Positions 52,398 to 61,029 of a stretch of 64,000 nucleotides of DNA are shown here, one piece after another. The DNA is from Chitinophagaceae bacterium (lineage in GTDB: Bacteria > Bacteroidota > Bacteroidia > Chitinophagales > Chitinophagaceae), in assembly GCA_023957125.1 (NCBI GenBank), contig JAMLHL010000013.1:1-64000 (forward strand), read 5' to 3'. Below the pieces are notes generated by a model, which was not told the DNA's origin, did not search any database, and saw nothing but the letters and a program-made list of their open reading frames with translations. The stretch's first letter is position 1. The number at the start of each line of letters is the position of its first letter. Position numbers and translations under genes: made by a program.

Positions 52398-52804
52398 AGC
52401 TTATGGATTTTCATAACCGGGGATACGGCATACAAAATATATACCAACCCGCTACTTTAATTTCTTTTACAACAAAAAACAGGTCCTAAAACAGCCCGGC
52501 TTTTTCTTAAAAAACAAGGTTCACATCCCAGAAATTACAACGCAATAGAAACGAATTTAGTACCAATCGCCGCAATTTCATTTTTAAAAACCTTATATAA
52601 AACAGGGCTTTAAGTCTTGATGTTCCCCTCAAAAGTCCTTTATCAATGCAAACCAAAAAAAAGAAATTGTTAACATCCCAATAAAATAGCTGCTAAAGGC
52701 AGGTAAAAATAAGGATAGTGCTTAAATTTACGGCCTGATTTTTGTGGGGCAGCGCCCTTTTTTAAACAAAACAACAACCATATTTCCAATTATTCCGGTT
52801 CAAC
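52398..52804. other. Intergenic region upstream of rpoN
   Basis: About 400 AT-rich bases between divergent genes. A TAAATTTA box (52723-52730) could be the rpoN -7 element. A short hairpin GGGC-AGC-GCCC followed by six T (52747-52763) lies between it and the rpoN ATG and looks like a small terminator or attenuator. Nothing else is recognisable. Confidence 0.4.
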
Positions 52805-54295
52805 ATGGCCCTGAGTCAGCGTTTACAACAAAAGCTATTGCAGAAGCTTTCTCCCCAGCAAATTCAGTTGATGAAATTGCTGCAGGTTCCTACGGCCAAC
52901 CTGGAAGAACGGGTTAAGGAGGAAATAGAAGACAACCCGGCCCTGGAAGCAGGGGAAGAGGAATATGATGACCAGGATAATGATGACATAACAGACGAAT
53001 TTGACAGCGGAACGGAAGAGGAATATGAATCGGAGGGCAGCGAAGACGAATACGAAAACATAGATATCAGCGAATACCTGAGCAACGATGACGATGAAAT
53101 TGCCGACTACAGGCTGAAAGACGACAATTACCCTGAAATTGATGAGAAGCAGACCGTACCTTTTAAAATCGAAAGCACTTTTCATGAATTTTTACAGGAG
53201 CAGCTCAGGATGCTGAAGCTGGATGAGAAGCAGCAAAAAATAGCCGAACAGATTGTGGGGAGTATAGATGATGATGGGTACCTGAGAAGAGACCTGAGTG
53301 CTGTCTCCGACGATCTGGCCTTTCGTCAGAACATCTCGGCTACCGTGAAAGAAATAGAAAGCCTGGTAAAACTGATTCAGAAATTTGATCCCCCCGGCGT
53401 AGGTGCCCGCGATTTAAAAGAGTGTTTACTGCTGCAGCTGGAAAGAAAGAAAGAAGAGGGCGCCGACGTGGAAATAACCATCCGGATCCTGTCGGAATAC
53501 TTTGATGAATTTACAAAAAAGCACTACGAAAAAATACAAAAGGGACTCAATCTGACCAATAAAGACCTGAAAGCCGCTATTCAGCAGATCGTCCGGCTGA
53601 ATCCCAAACCGGGAGGCAATATTGGTGAAACCAACATAGTTGAAAGCTATATCATTCCCGATTTCTTTATTCATAACAACAACAGTAAACTGGAGCTCAC
53701 GCTCAACTCCAGGAACGCTCCCGATCTGCGTATCAGTGAAGGATACAGGGACATGCTCCGGGAATACGACCGGGGAAGCAAGAAAGATAAAAGGCAAAAG
53801 GAAGCGGTGATTTTCATAAAACAAAAAATTGACGCTGCAAAATGGTTTATAGATGCCATCAAACAACGGCAAAACACCTTGCTGGTGACGATGCAGGCCA
53901 TCATGGAATACCAATACGATTTTTTCCTTACGGGAGATGAAACCACGCTTAAACCCATGATATTGAAAGATATTGCCGAACGAACCGGGTTGGACATTTC
54001 CACCGTAAGCAGGGTAGCAAACAGTAAATTCGTGCAAACGGAATTTGGCACCTACCGCCTGAAATTCTTTTTCAGCGAATCACTGAGCACCGACAGCGGC
54101 GAGGAAGTATCCACGCGGGAAGTAAAGAAAATACTCAGTGATATGGTGGGCGGTGAAAGCAAGAAAAAGCCCTACAGTGATGAGAAGCTGACTGAATTGC
54201 TGCAATTGAAGGGTTACAATATTGCCCGGAGAACCGTTGCCAAATACCGGGAACAACTGAATATTCCGGTTGCCCGTTTAAGAAAACAACTATGA
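52805..54295 (+). CDS. rpoN: RNA polymerase sigma-54 factor
   Basis: Sigma-54, which directs RNA polymerase to -24/-12 promoters with the help of AAA+ activators. The 496 residues contain region I (SQRLQQKLLQKLSPQQIQLM, the Gln/Leu-rich activator-interaction part), a very acidic region II (about residues 50-115), the core-binding domain (PPGVGARDLKECLLLQLERK), the HTH (KDIAERTGLDISTVSRVANS) and the RpoN box in NIARRTVAKYREQLNIPVAR. Its stop overlaps the next ATG (ATGA), so the following membrane protein is translationally coupled. Confidence 0.97.
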   Translation: MALSQRLQQKLLQKLSPQQIQLMKLLQVPTANLEERVKEEIEDNPALEAGEEEYDDQDNDDITDEFDSGTEEEYESEGSEDEYENIDISEYLSNDDDEIADYRLKDDNYPEIDEKQTVPFKIESTFHEFLQEQLRMLKLDEKQQKIAEQIVGSIDDDGYLRRDLSAVSDDLAFRQNISATVKEIESLVKLIQKFDPPGVGARDLKECLLLQLERKKEEGADVEITIRILSEYFDEFTKKHYEKIQKGLNLTNKDLKAAIQQIVRLNPKPGGNIGETNIVESYIIPDFFIHNNNSKLELTLNSRNAPDLRISEGYRDMLREYDRGSKKDKRQKEAVIFIKQKIDAAKWFIDAIKQRQNTLLVTMQAIMEYQYDFFLTGDETTLKPMILKDIAERTGLDISTVSRVANSKFVQTEFGTYRLKFFFSESLSTDSGEEVSTREVKKILSDMVGGESKKKPYSDEKLTELLQLKGYNIARRTVAKYREQLNIPVARLRKQL

Positions 54296-54951
54296 GCCAC
54301 TCATCTGCTTTTAATATTACGTCCGTATCGCCTGCCGTTTCTTTTGCGGCACGTTTCTTTTCCTGGGTCTTTCATCCCCTGCTCATAGGGTTCTATATGA
54401 TGCTTTACCTTCTTTACATTGATCCGGAATATTTTTTGGGAATGCCGGCTCAGGGTAAAACCCAAACGCTCTTCATTTATATCATCAACGGGATTTTGTT
54501 TCCCCTGGTATCGGTGCTGCTTTGCAAGGCGCTTGGGTTTGTGAACTCCATTTATCTGAGAACCCAAAAAGAACGGATCATACCCCTCACCATCAGTATG
54601 GTATTCTTTTTCTGGACGTTTTATGTATTTAAAAACAAACCGGAGATTCCCGTGATAGCCGCGCAGATGAGCCTGGGGATTTTCTTAGCCGTTATTATCA
54701 ACTTTATTGCCAATATCTTTTTTAAGATCAGCCTGCACGCTACGGGCGTAGGGGGCATAATTGGTTTGTTTACCTGGATTTTATTCGCCTCTTCTGGCTT
54801 CGTGGGTATCTATCTCGCACTTTCTGTTTTAATAGCAGGGGCGGTAAGCAGCTCCCGTCTCATTGTTTCCAGCCACCAGATGGGGGATATTGTATCGGGC
54901 CTGGCTGCCGGCTTTATAAGCCAATGGGCTGCCGCCTGGTTTTTAGGGTAA
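54292..54951 (+). CDS. Multi-pass membrane protein, PAP2-like C-terminus
   Basis: A 219-residue protein with about six hydrophobic helices. The C-terminal sequence SSRLIVSSHQMGDIVSGLAA resembles the third motif of PAP2 lipid phosphatases (S-R-x-x-x-x-x-H-x-x-x-D), but the first two PAP2 motifs are not obvious (an R in LRTQKERIIPL and H in KISLHATGVGG are candidates). It may therefore be a degenerate PAP2 or an unrelated membrane protein. It overlaps rpoN by four bases, an arrangement that suggests co-expression but not necessarily related function. Confidence 0.7.
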   Translation: MSHSSAFNITSVSPAVSFAARFFSWVFHPLLIGFYMMLYLLYIDPEYFLGMPAQGKTQTLFIYIINGILFPLVSVLLCKALGFVNSIYLRTQKERIIPLTISMVFFFWTFYVFKNKPEIPVIAAQMSLGIFLAVIINFIANIFFKISLHATGVGGIIGLFTWILFASSGFVGIYLALSVLIAGAVSSSRLIVSSHQMGDIVSGLAAGFISQWAAAWFLG

Positions 54952-55191
54952 AAAAATAGCGCTCCAAACGAATTGAAGCGCCGTAGCTTTACACGGGTTG
55001 AATTGATTCAAGAGGTAGTTGGCGCCGGACAACGCTAATGACCCACATTATCGTAAAGGTTGGGATAAAGAAGGTCGCTTTTTAAGTTTATCGCTCTTCA
55101 TCAAAAACGTGGTTATTCAAATGACGGTTATTTCAGGAAAAAGTTGCAACCGGCGAAATTTAATCCTGCTTCGGGCCGGGATGGACTTCGG

Positions 55192-56214
55192 TTAAAACAG
55201 CAGATTTTTGCCGGAGAAAACCTTTCCCAAATGCTCATACGCTTTTGGTGTAGCCTCCCGCCCGCGTGAAGTACGCATGATAAAACCCTGCTGGATCAGG
55301 AAAGGCTCATATACTTCTTCGATAGTGCCCTGCTCTTCCCCAACGGCGGTAGCAATAGTGGTGATACCTACGGGCCCGCCTTTGAATTTTTCTATGATCG
55401 TAGTAAGGATCCGGTTGTCCATTTCGTCCAGTCCGTGGGCGTCCACATTCAGCGCCTTGAGGGCATGACGGGTTATACCTTCGTCTATAATGCCATCATT
55501 AAGCACCTGGGCAAAATCTCTCACCCGGCGCAGCAGCCCATTGGCTATCCGGGGGGTACCCCTGCTTCTGCCGGCGATCTCTTCGGCCGCTTCATTGGAA
55601 ATGCCAACCTTTAATATACCCGCCGCACGGGAAATAATTTTCTTTAACACCGCCGCCTCATAATACTCCAGCCTGGATTTTATAGCAAAGCGTGAGAGCA
55701 ATGGCGCCGTCAGCAATCCGCTCCGGGTGGTAGCGCCGATCAGGGTGAAAGGGCTTAAGTTAATCTGGATACTGCGCGCGTTAGGCCCCGTATCTATCAG
55801 GATATCAATCCGGTAATCTTCCATTGCCGAATACAGATATTCTTCCACCACTGTGCTCAACCGGTGAATCTCATCTATAAAAAGCACGTCATTGGGCTGC
55901 AGATTGGTTAACAAACCGGCTAAATCGGCGGGCTTCTCAATTACCGGGCCGGAGGTCTCTTTGATATGTACCCCCATTTCATTAGCAACAATCCGGCTGA
56001 GCGTTGTTTTACCCAATCCCGGGGGGCCGTGAAACAGGATATGATCCAGGGCTTCTCCTCTTATCTTGGCCGCTTTGATAAAGATTTTTATGTTTTCAAT
56101 TACTTTATCCTGTCCGCTGAATTCAGCGATCTCATTAGGACGGATATTATTCTCAAATTCCCTTTCTATCGAACTGAGGGAATCTTTATCGGTATTTAAA
56201 TGGGGATTTTGCAT
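55192..56214 (-). CDS. ruvB: Holliday junction DNA helicase RuvB
   Basis: Hexameric AAA+ motor that drives branch migration with RuvA. The 340 residues are standard. Landmarks: [20 protein letters not shown]; Walker [13 protein letters not shown] (about 63-74); [20 protein letters not shown]; Walker [11 protein letters not shown]; sensor 1 [20 protein letters not shown] with the Arg finger; and the winged-helix C-terminus [20 protein letters not shown]. It is the last gene of the SCO-fur-ruvB run, nine bases after the fur stop. ruvA and ruvC are elsewhere. Confidence 0.98.
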   Translation of the reverse strand: MQNPHLNTDKDSLSSIEREFENNIRPNEIAEFSGQDKVIENIKIFIKAAKIRGEALDHILFHGPPGLGKTTLSRIVANEMGVHIKETSGPVIEKPADLAGLLTNLQPNDVLFIDEIHRLSTVVEEYLYSAMEDYRIDILIDTGPNARSIQINLSPFTLIGATTRSGLLTAPLLSRFAIKSRLEYYEAAVLKKIISRAAGILKVGISNEAAEEIAGRSRGTPRIANGLLRRVRDFAQVLNDGIIDEGITRHALKALNVDAHGLDEMDNRILTTIIEKFKGGPVGITTIATAVGEEQGTIEEVYEPFLIQQGFIMRTSRGREATPKAYEHLGKVFSGKNLLF

Positions 56215-56223
56215 TTTGGGATT

Positions 56224-56640
56224 TTAACTGCAGGTCTTGCATAAGCCACTGATCACCACTTCGGTCTGACGGCTTTGGTACCCCTCCGGCAGGCGGATCT
56301 CCGGCACATGCACTTCCTCCAGACAAATGGTGGTACCGCATTTTATACAAATAAAATGCACATGATCGTCGTGGTGATGCCCCTCTTCACAATTGTCTTT
56401 ACAGAGCGCGTATTTAACTGAATTATCAGCCGAAGGAATGGTATGGATGATCCCCTTTTCCATGAATGTCTGCAGGGTACGGTACACCGTTACCCGGTCG
56501 TATTTCTCGTCTGTTCCCGATTCAATATCATGATGGGCCAGGGCGCTGTCGCTTTGTAAAAAAAGCTCCAGGATTTCCCTTCGGCTGTCTGTTACACTCA
56601 GTTGGTTTTTTCTCAGCAAGTCTTCAATATGCGGTTCCAT
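56224..56640 (-). CDS. Fur-family metal regulator (Fur/Zur)
   Basis: A 138-residue Fur-type repressor. The N-terminal winged helix (LSVTDSRREILELFLQSDSA, YDRVTVYRTLQTFMEKGIIH) precedes the dimerisation domain with the metal-binding HHHDDHVHFICIKCGTTICL and two CxxC pairs (CIKC, CKTC) that form the structural zinc site. Fur and Zur cannot be told apart with certainty. Neighbours (SCO in the same operon, a divergent MerC-like gene with a palindromic promoter site) favour a Zur-like or general metal-sensing role; this is inference. No Fur-type box is seen at its own promoter. Confidence 0.93.
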   Translation of the reverse strand: MEPHIEDLLRKNQLSVTDSRREILELFLQSDSALAHHDIESGTDEKYDRVTVYRTLQTFMEKGIIHTIPSADNSVKYALCKDNCEEGHHHDDHVHFICIKCGTTICLEEVHVPEIRLPEGYQSRQTEVVISGLCKTCS

Positions 56641-56699
56641 AATTATCCTGCTTTATAAAAAATAATCAATAATCAAGATCATCACCCTTTGATTTCAGT

Positions 56700-57323
56700 T
56701 TAAACCGGTTTGGGATCCTTTTCTTTCAGCAATTCTTTAATATCGTTGATCATCTTGCCGATCTCATCCTTTTTCAAACCATCGTATATGCCTCTTACCC
56801 TGCCGCTTTTATCCACCAAAGCAAAGAACTGCGTATGCAGGAACTGCTCTTCAACATTGCCGGCATTATTATTCGGATCATCCAAAATATAACTTTCCCG
56901 GGCTGTTCTGTATAGGTTTTCCTTGGTTCCCGTCAAAAACCACCAGCTTTTTATGTCGGCGCCCAGGGAGTCGGCATATACTTTCAATCTTCCCACACTG
57001 TCCGTCTCGGGATCAACGGTATGGGAAAGGATCAGGAAATCATCCTCTCCTTTAAATGTTTCAAATACCTGCTTCATATTGCGGTTCATCTTGGGGCAGA
57101 TACCCTCACAGGTAGAATAAAAAAACTCGGCGGCATATACTTTGCCGGCAATATCATGTTCTGTAATATGTTTTCCATCCTGTCGCTCAAACGAAAAAGG
57201 CCGCACGTTATTCAATACGGGCAACAGGGATTTTGAGGAATCTATGGTAGCATTAAGAAAAGCATAGAATCCAACAAACAGCAAAACAAAAAAGCCAAGA
57301 TACATCCACGTTTTCCGCTTCAT
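56700..57323 (-). CDS. SCO1/SenC family copper chaperone/thioredoxin-like protein
   Basis: A 207-residue membrane-anchored thioredoxin-fold protein. One N-terminal helix (residues 6-25, WMYLGFFVLLFVGFYAFLNA) anchors it. The copper-binding/redox CxxxC is in FFYSTCEGICPKMNRNMKQV, and the conserved His is in EEQFLHTQFFALVDKSGRVR. SCO proteins deliver copper to the CuA site of cytochrome oxidase or act as disulfide reductants. No oxidase genes are nearby. It is the first gene of the SCO-fur-ruvB run, divergent from the MerC-like gene. Confidence 0.94.
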   Translation of the reverse strand: MKRKTWMYLGFFVLLFVGFYAFLNATIDSSKSLLPVLNNVRPFSFERQDGKHITEHDIAGKVYAAEFFYSTCEGICPKMNRNMKQVFETFKGEDDFLILSHTVDPETDSVGRLKVYADSLGADIKSWWFLTGTKENLYRTARESYILDDPNNNAGNVEEQFLHTQFFALVDKSGRVRGIYDGLKKDEIGKMINDIKELLKEKDPKPV

Positions 57324-57344
57324 ACAATAATCATTTACAATTTA

Positions 57345-57352
57345 CAAAGGTA
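57345..57352 (-). promoter_or_regulatory. SCO operon -7 box
   Basis: TACCTTTG on the minus strand, an exact TAnnTTTG match, with a leader of about 17-20 bases before the SCO ATG at 57323. No clear -33 box. Confidence 0.45.
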
Positions 57353-57563
57353 CAACTCAATCAGGTATAACCGGCTGATTGGGTAAATGCCAAATTTTTG
57401 TCATCCCTGTGTTGAGACACTATAACCATCAATTTATGCCTGCCGGTACGTGAGACGCGTACCAGGGGAAAAACAGCGGCCGCTTCCAACAAAAAGCATC
57501 TTATTAAAAGACCCAAAAGGGGTGCAGACCTAAAAACAAATATGTTTTATTAGAAAACTGTAA

Positions 57564-57588
57564 GATATTGCAACAATGTTGCAATATC
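57564..57588. promoter_or_regulatory. 25-bp palindromic operator (candidate Zur/Fur box)
   Basis: GATATTGCAACA-A-TGTTGCAATATC: two perfect 12-base arms around one central base. It covers the -33 position and spacer of the MerC-like gene promoter and ends four bases before the -7 box. A Fur-family gene is encoded one gene away. Length and symmetry fit a Fur-family dimer site; the metal is inferred. Confidence 0.65.
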
Positions 57589-57600
57589 TTCCTACATTTG
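57568..57600 (+). promoter_or_regulatory. Promoter of the MerC-like gene
   Basis: TTG (57568-57570) and TACATTTG (57593-57600, exact TAnnTTTG) are separated by 22 bases, slightly longer than the usual spacing. The predicted leader is about 15 bases to the ATG at 57620. The palindrome at 57564-57588 overlaps it. Confidence 0.55.
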
Positions 57601-57619
57601 TCCCTCTTTTATAAACATT

Positions 57620-58006
57620 ATGTTTCGGATCAATTACGACGCTCTTGGTATTGCGGCTTCTTTGGCCTGTGCCGTTCATTGTGCCATTCTTCCCCTGTTG
57701 CTCACCAGCCTGCCCATTTTCGGTATCAATATCATTGACAATTACCTGTTTGAATTCGGGATGATCGCACTGGCTTTCGCAGTGGGGATGGTAGCCCTGT
57801 ATCACGGATATAAAAAACACCATCATAAAACGGCGCCGGTTCTTTTCTTCAGCGCGGGGATCTCTTTTTTATTGTTAAAGGAGTTTTTTCATAATTATCA
57901 CATCCTCCTGCTGATCCCGGCAGTCCTGTTGATCGTAACTGCCCACTCCTTTAATTTTTTCCTTTGCCGGAAAGCGGGGCGCTATCATACCCAACACTGC
58001 CATTAA
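57620..58006 (+). CDS. MerC-domain membrane protein
   Basis: A 128-residue inner-membrane protein with four helices. The first helix carries the MerC-type cysteine pair in LACAVHCAILPLLLTSL; His-rich loops follow (HGYKKHHHKTAP) and a C-terminal CRKAGRYHTQHCH. MerC was described as a mercury transporter, but homologues in Bacteroidota occur in metal-homeostasis settings without other mer genes, as here. With the palindromic operator and neighbouring Fur-family gene, a role in zinc (or other transition metal) uptake is plausible; inference. Confidence 0.88.
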   Translation: MFRINYDALGIAASLACAVHCAILPLLLTSLPIFGINIIDNYLFEFGMIALAFAVGMVALYHGYKKHHHKTAPVLFFSAGISFLLLKEFFHNYHILLLIPAVLLIVTAHSFNFFLCRKAGRYHTQHCH

Positions 58007-58050
58007 AGCAGTTGTTTTTTCATTAACTTCACGGGTATAAACCACACACC

Positions 58051-58905
58051 ATGACCTCCCGCAGAGCATTTATTAAAAAGTCCGGACGCTGGTCGCTTTC
58101 GGCTTTTGCATTGACATCTTCGCCTTTTTTCAGGATAAAAAAGCCAATAGGGCTACAACTATATACGGTAAGGGAGGAGATGGCCAAAGATCCTGAAACG
58201 ACTATCAGGAAAGTAGCGGGTATTGGCTATAACGAAGTGGAATCCTTTGGTTACCAGGGAGGGAAGTACTTCGGAATGTTACCCAAAGCATTTTCTTCCT
58301 TTCTTAAAGAAAACAGGCTCACACACCCCAGCGGGCATTATATGCTGACACACCTGTCGGACAACTGGGAGAAAGCAGTGGAAGACGCAGTAGCTGCCGG
58401 GCAAAAATATATGGTAGTTGCATACCTGCTTGACTCGGAAAGAAAATCTATTGACGATTATAAAAAAATAGCCGCACAATTCAATAAAGCCGCAGGGATC
58501 TGCAGGAAGTCAGGGATACAGTTTGACTACCACAACCACAATTTTGAATTTTTTGACCTGAACGGGCAACAGGGCTATGATATCCTGCTAAAAGAGACGG
58601 ATCCCAACCTGGTTAAATTTGAACTCGACCTGTATTGGGCGAGCTATGCAGGCAAAGACCCGGTTGCTATGTTCCGGCAGCATCCCGGCCGGTTTCCACT
58701 CTGGCATGTGAAGGATATGGACAATACCACAAAGAAATTTTTCACTGAAGTGGGTAACGGGGTGATTGATTTTAAATCCATATTCGCTCATGCCCGGGAA
58801 GCCGGTATGGAGCATTTTTTTGTAGAGCAGGATATTTGTCCGGGATCTCCGTTCAGCAGTATTGAAACGAGTTACCGGTATATCAGCAAAAACCTGATCG
58901 GCTGA
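58051..58905 (+). CDS. Tat-exported sugar phosphate isomerase/epimerase-like protein
   Basis: A 284-residue protein of the xylose isomerase-like TIM-barrel family (IolE/hydroxypyruvate isomerase type). The N-terminus SRRAFIKKSGRWSLSAFALT is a Tat-type signal (S-R-R-x-F). The barrel shows GLQLYTVREEMAKDPETTIR, GIQFDYHNHNFEFF and KFELDLYWASYAGKDP, and metal ligands Glu, Asp and His in FELDLYW, PLWHVKDMD and FFVEQD. It probably acts on a sugar or keto-sugar in the periplasm. It lies 40 bases before a Tat-exported Gfo/Idh/MocA oxidoreductase, so the two likely act in sequence. Confidence 0.9.
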   Translation: MTSRRAFIKKSGRWSLSAFALTSSPFFRIKKPIGLQLYTVREEMAKDPETTIRKVAGIGYNEVESFGYQGGKYFGMLPKAFSSFLKENRLTHPSGHYMLTHLSDNWEKAVEDAVAAGQKYMVVAYLLDSERKSIDDYKKIAAQFNKAAGICRKSGIQFDYHNHNFEFFDLNGQQGYDILLKETDPNLVKFELDLYWASYAGKDPVAMFRQHPGRFPLWHVKDMDNTTKKFFTEVGNGVIDFKSIFAHAREAGMEHFFVEQDICPGSPFSSIETSYRYISKNLIG

Positions 58906-58945
58906 TCTTTACTTTTTTTATTAAATAAAAATCAATCCAGAAAAC

Positions 58946-60277
58946 ATGACTACCAGAAGAAAATTCTTAGGTGAAGGTTCCCGGCTGGCGGCCGGTGGAC
59001 TTCTTTTATCCACGGTTTCTCCCGGGGTATTCGCCATTCATAAAACCAAACTTTCAGCGGCTGATCAGATCAATATCGGCGCCATCGGAATAAACAGCAT
59101 GGGTTGGACCGATACAAAATCCGCGCTGAAGGTTCCCGGCGTCAATCTGGTTGCCTTATGCGACGTGGATAAGAATGTTTTAGATAAAAGGCTGAAAGAA
59201 TTACCGGAATTGAATATAAATGCTTCCAAAGTAAAAACCTATAACGACCACCGCAAACTTCTTGAAAATAAAGATATTGACGCGGTAATCATTGGTACGC
59301 CGGATCATTGGCACTGCCTTCAGATGGTAGAAGCCTGCCAGGCGGGGAAGCATGTTTACGTAGAAAAACCTATGGGAAACTCTATTGAAGAATGCAACGT
59401 GATGGTAGCTGCGCAAAAGAAATACAACCGGGTGGTTCAGGTCGGGCAATGGCAGCGCAGCCAGCAACATTTCCGGGACGCCATTGAATTTGTTCATTCA
59501 GGACAACTGGGCAATATCCGAACCGCAAAAGTATGGTGTTATCAGGGGTGGATGAAACCGGATATTGTACAGCCAAACAGCCTTCCACCGCAAGGAGTGG
59601 ATTATGCCCGGTGGCTGGGACCCGCGCCTTCAAAACCTTTCAACGCCAGCAGATTCCACTTCAATTTCCGGTGGTTTTGGGATTATGCCGGCGGGCTAAT
59701 GACCGACTGGGGCGTGCATCTGATTGATTATGCGCTCTATGGCATGAAAGCAGAAACACCCAAAACCGTAGTAGCCCTGGGCGGAAGATTTGCTTACCCC
59801 GAACTGGCGCAGGAAACTCCGGATACCCTCACCGCCTTATATGAATTCGATAATTTTAATATGGTTTGGGATCATGCAATGGGTATTGATAACGGGCAGT
59901 ATGGCAGCGATCACGGAATAGCTTTTGTAGGCAATAATGCCACCCTGGTACTCGACCGGCGCGGATGGAAAGTAATTGAGGAAAAAAACGCGAAGCAAAA
60001 AGTCAGCAAACCCCATACAAAACCATCAGAAAACGGACTTGATAAACACACCGAAAACTTTATGTCGGTTATCCGTTCCGGTAAAATGGAAGCGCTTACA
60101 GCCCCGGTAACGGTTGGCGCAAACGTAGCCATCGTGGCTCAGATGGGAAATATTGCTTTCAGAAGCGGTCAAAGAGTAGCCTGGGATAAAGCCGCGGGAC
60201 GATTTACCGATCATTCCATTAACAAGGAATACCTGGCAAAAACTTATCACAACGGTTATGCCGTTCCCCGAATATAA
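58946..60277 (+). CDS. Tat-exported Gfo/Idh/MocA family oxidoreductase
   Basis: A 443-residue NAD(P)-dependent oxidoreductase. The signal TTRRKFLGEGSRLAAGGLLL has the twin Arg (T-R-R-K-F-L) and is followed by the nucleotide fold INIGAIGINSMGW and the catalytic EKP in HVYVEKPMGNSIEE. The C-terminal half (from about residue 180) shows RFHFNFRWFWDYAGGLMTDW and GVHLIDYALYG with the conserved D-x-x-H active-site region. Tat export means the cofactor is bound before transport and recycled in place, as in glucose-fructose oxidoreductase or GH109-like enzymes. It probably oxidises a sugar at C3; inference. Confidence 0.93.
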   Translation: MTTRRKFLGEGSRLAAGGLLLSTVSPGVFAIHKTKLSAADQINIGAIGINSMGWTDTKSALKVPGVNLVALCDVDKNVLDKRLKELPELNINASKVKTYNDHRKLLENKDIDAVIIGTPDHWHCLQMVEACQAGKHVYVEKPMGNSIEECNVMVAAQKKYNRVVQVGQWQRSQQHFRDAIEFVHSGQLGNIRTAKVWCYQGWMKPDIVQPNSLPPQGVDYARWLGPAPSKPFNASRFHFNFRWFWDYAGGLMTDWGVHLIDYALYGMKAETPKTVVALGGRFAYPELAQETPDTLTALYEFDNFNMVWDHAMGIDNGQYGSDHGIAFVGNNATLVLDRRGWKVIEEKNAKQKVSKPHTKPSENGLDKHTENFMSVIRSGKMEALTAPVTVGANVAIVAQMGNIAFRSGQRVAWDKAAGRFTDHSINKEYLAKTYHNGYAVPRI

Positions 60278-60280
60278 GAC

Positions 60281-60320
60281 AAAAAGGAGCGTACTGATCC
60301 TTTCAATACGCTCCTTCAAT
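60281..60320. terminator. Terminator between convergent genes
   Basis: A 10-base stem, AAGGAGCGTA (60284-60293) with TACGCTCCTT (60307-60316), and a 13-base loop. An A run precedes and a moderate T-rich stretch follows, so it can work for the oxidoreductase (plus strand) and for the RRM gene (minus strand). Confidence 0.75.
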
Positions 60321-60367
60321 ACAATTTTTGACGCTCCTATATGCAGGCTGGGGTGAACCCACCGGGA

Positions 60368-60670
60368 TTAATAGCGTCCCCGACCGCTTCCGGCAAATGC
60401 CCTTCTGGCACCGCCATTGCTGCGTTCTTCACGGGGCTTGGCTTCGGTAACCGTGATGGCTCTGCCTTCAACTACGCCCTTGTCCAGCTCAGCGATTGCT
60501 TTGTGGGCTTCTTCATCATTGGGCATTTCAACAAAACCAAAACCGCGGCTGCGACCGGTAAATTTATCGGCGATCACGCGGGCTGAAGATACTTCTCCGT
60601 ATTCTTCAAAAAAACCTCTTAAGTCTTCGTCAACAACGTTGTAACTTAAGTTGGAAACATAAATGTTCAT
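60368..60670 (-). CDS. RRM-type RNA-binding protein
   Basis: A 100-residue single-RRM protein of the bacterial/cyanobacterial Rbp type. RNP2 is NIYVSNLSYN (residues 2-11); RNP1 is RSRGFGFVEM (about residues 41-50), both with the aromatic RNA-contacting residues. The C-terminus is Arg/Gly-rich (REERSNGGARRAFAGSGRGR), as in cold-induced RNA-binding proteins. It probably binds mRNA as a chaperone in the cytoplasm. The long 5' intergenic region may carry a regulated leader. Confidence 0.94.
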   Translation of the reverse strand: MNIYVSNLSYNVVDEDLRGFFEEYGEVSSARVIADKFTGRSRGFGFVEMPNDEEAHKAIAELDKGVVEGRAITVTEAKPREERSNGGARRAFAGSGRGRY

Positions 60671-61029
60671 ACTAAGTGATTAATTTTTAAAATGAAAATC
60701 TGAGAAAACAGGGAAGTAAGGACGACTGAACTATTAGCAGAAAATTGCGTAGCAGATATAATCATTTCATTACCGGAACTGTACAAACTCAAATTTGAGG
60801 CGCAAAGGTAAAGTGGTTTTAAATACGAACAAAATTATTTTTAAAACAGGAAAAGGGCGCCCGCAGATCGCGCCGATACCCGCTGATTTTATTTCTGCAA
60901 AAGAAAATAAAGGCAACTTCCGGACAACGCCAAAGTCCGGAATCCGAAATATTCTAACTACCTGGTAACCTCTGCATCAATCCCCGGAATCTGCGGGAAA
61001 AAATATCCGCGGGAAAATTTGCCACCGCG
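60671..61029. other. Intergenic region with a repeat relic
   Basis: About 360 bases upstream of the RRM gene. Around 60860-60895 the sequence GCCCGCAGATCGCGCCGAT, then ACCCGCTGATTTT, resembles the 104-bp unit at 12183 (CCCGCAGATCACGCGGAT and its CAGCG parts), and a facing AATCTGCGGG lies near 60985. I read it as a relic of the same repeat family. No gene is visible. Confidence 0.5.
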
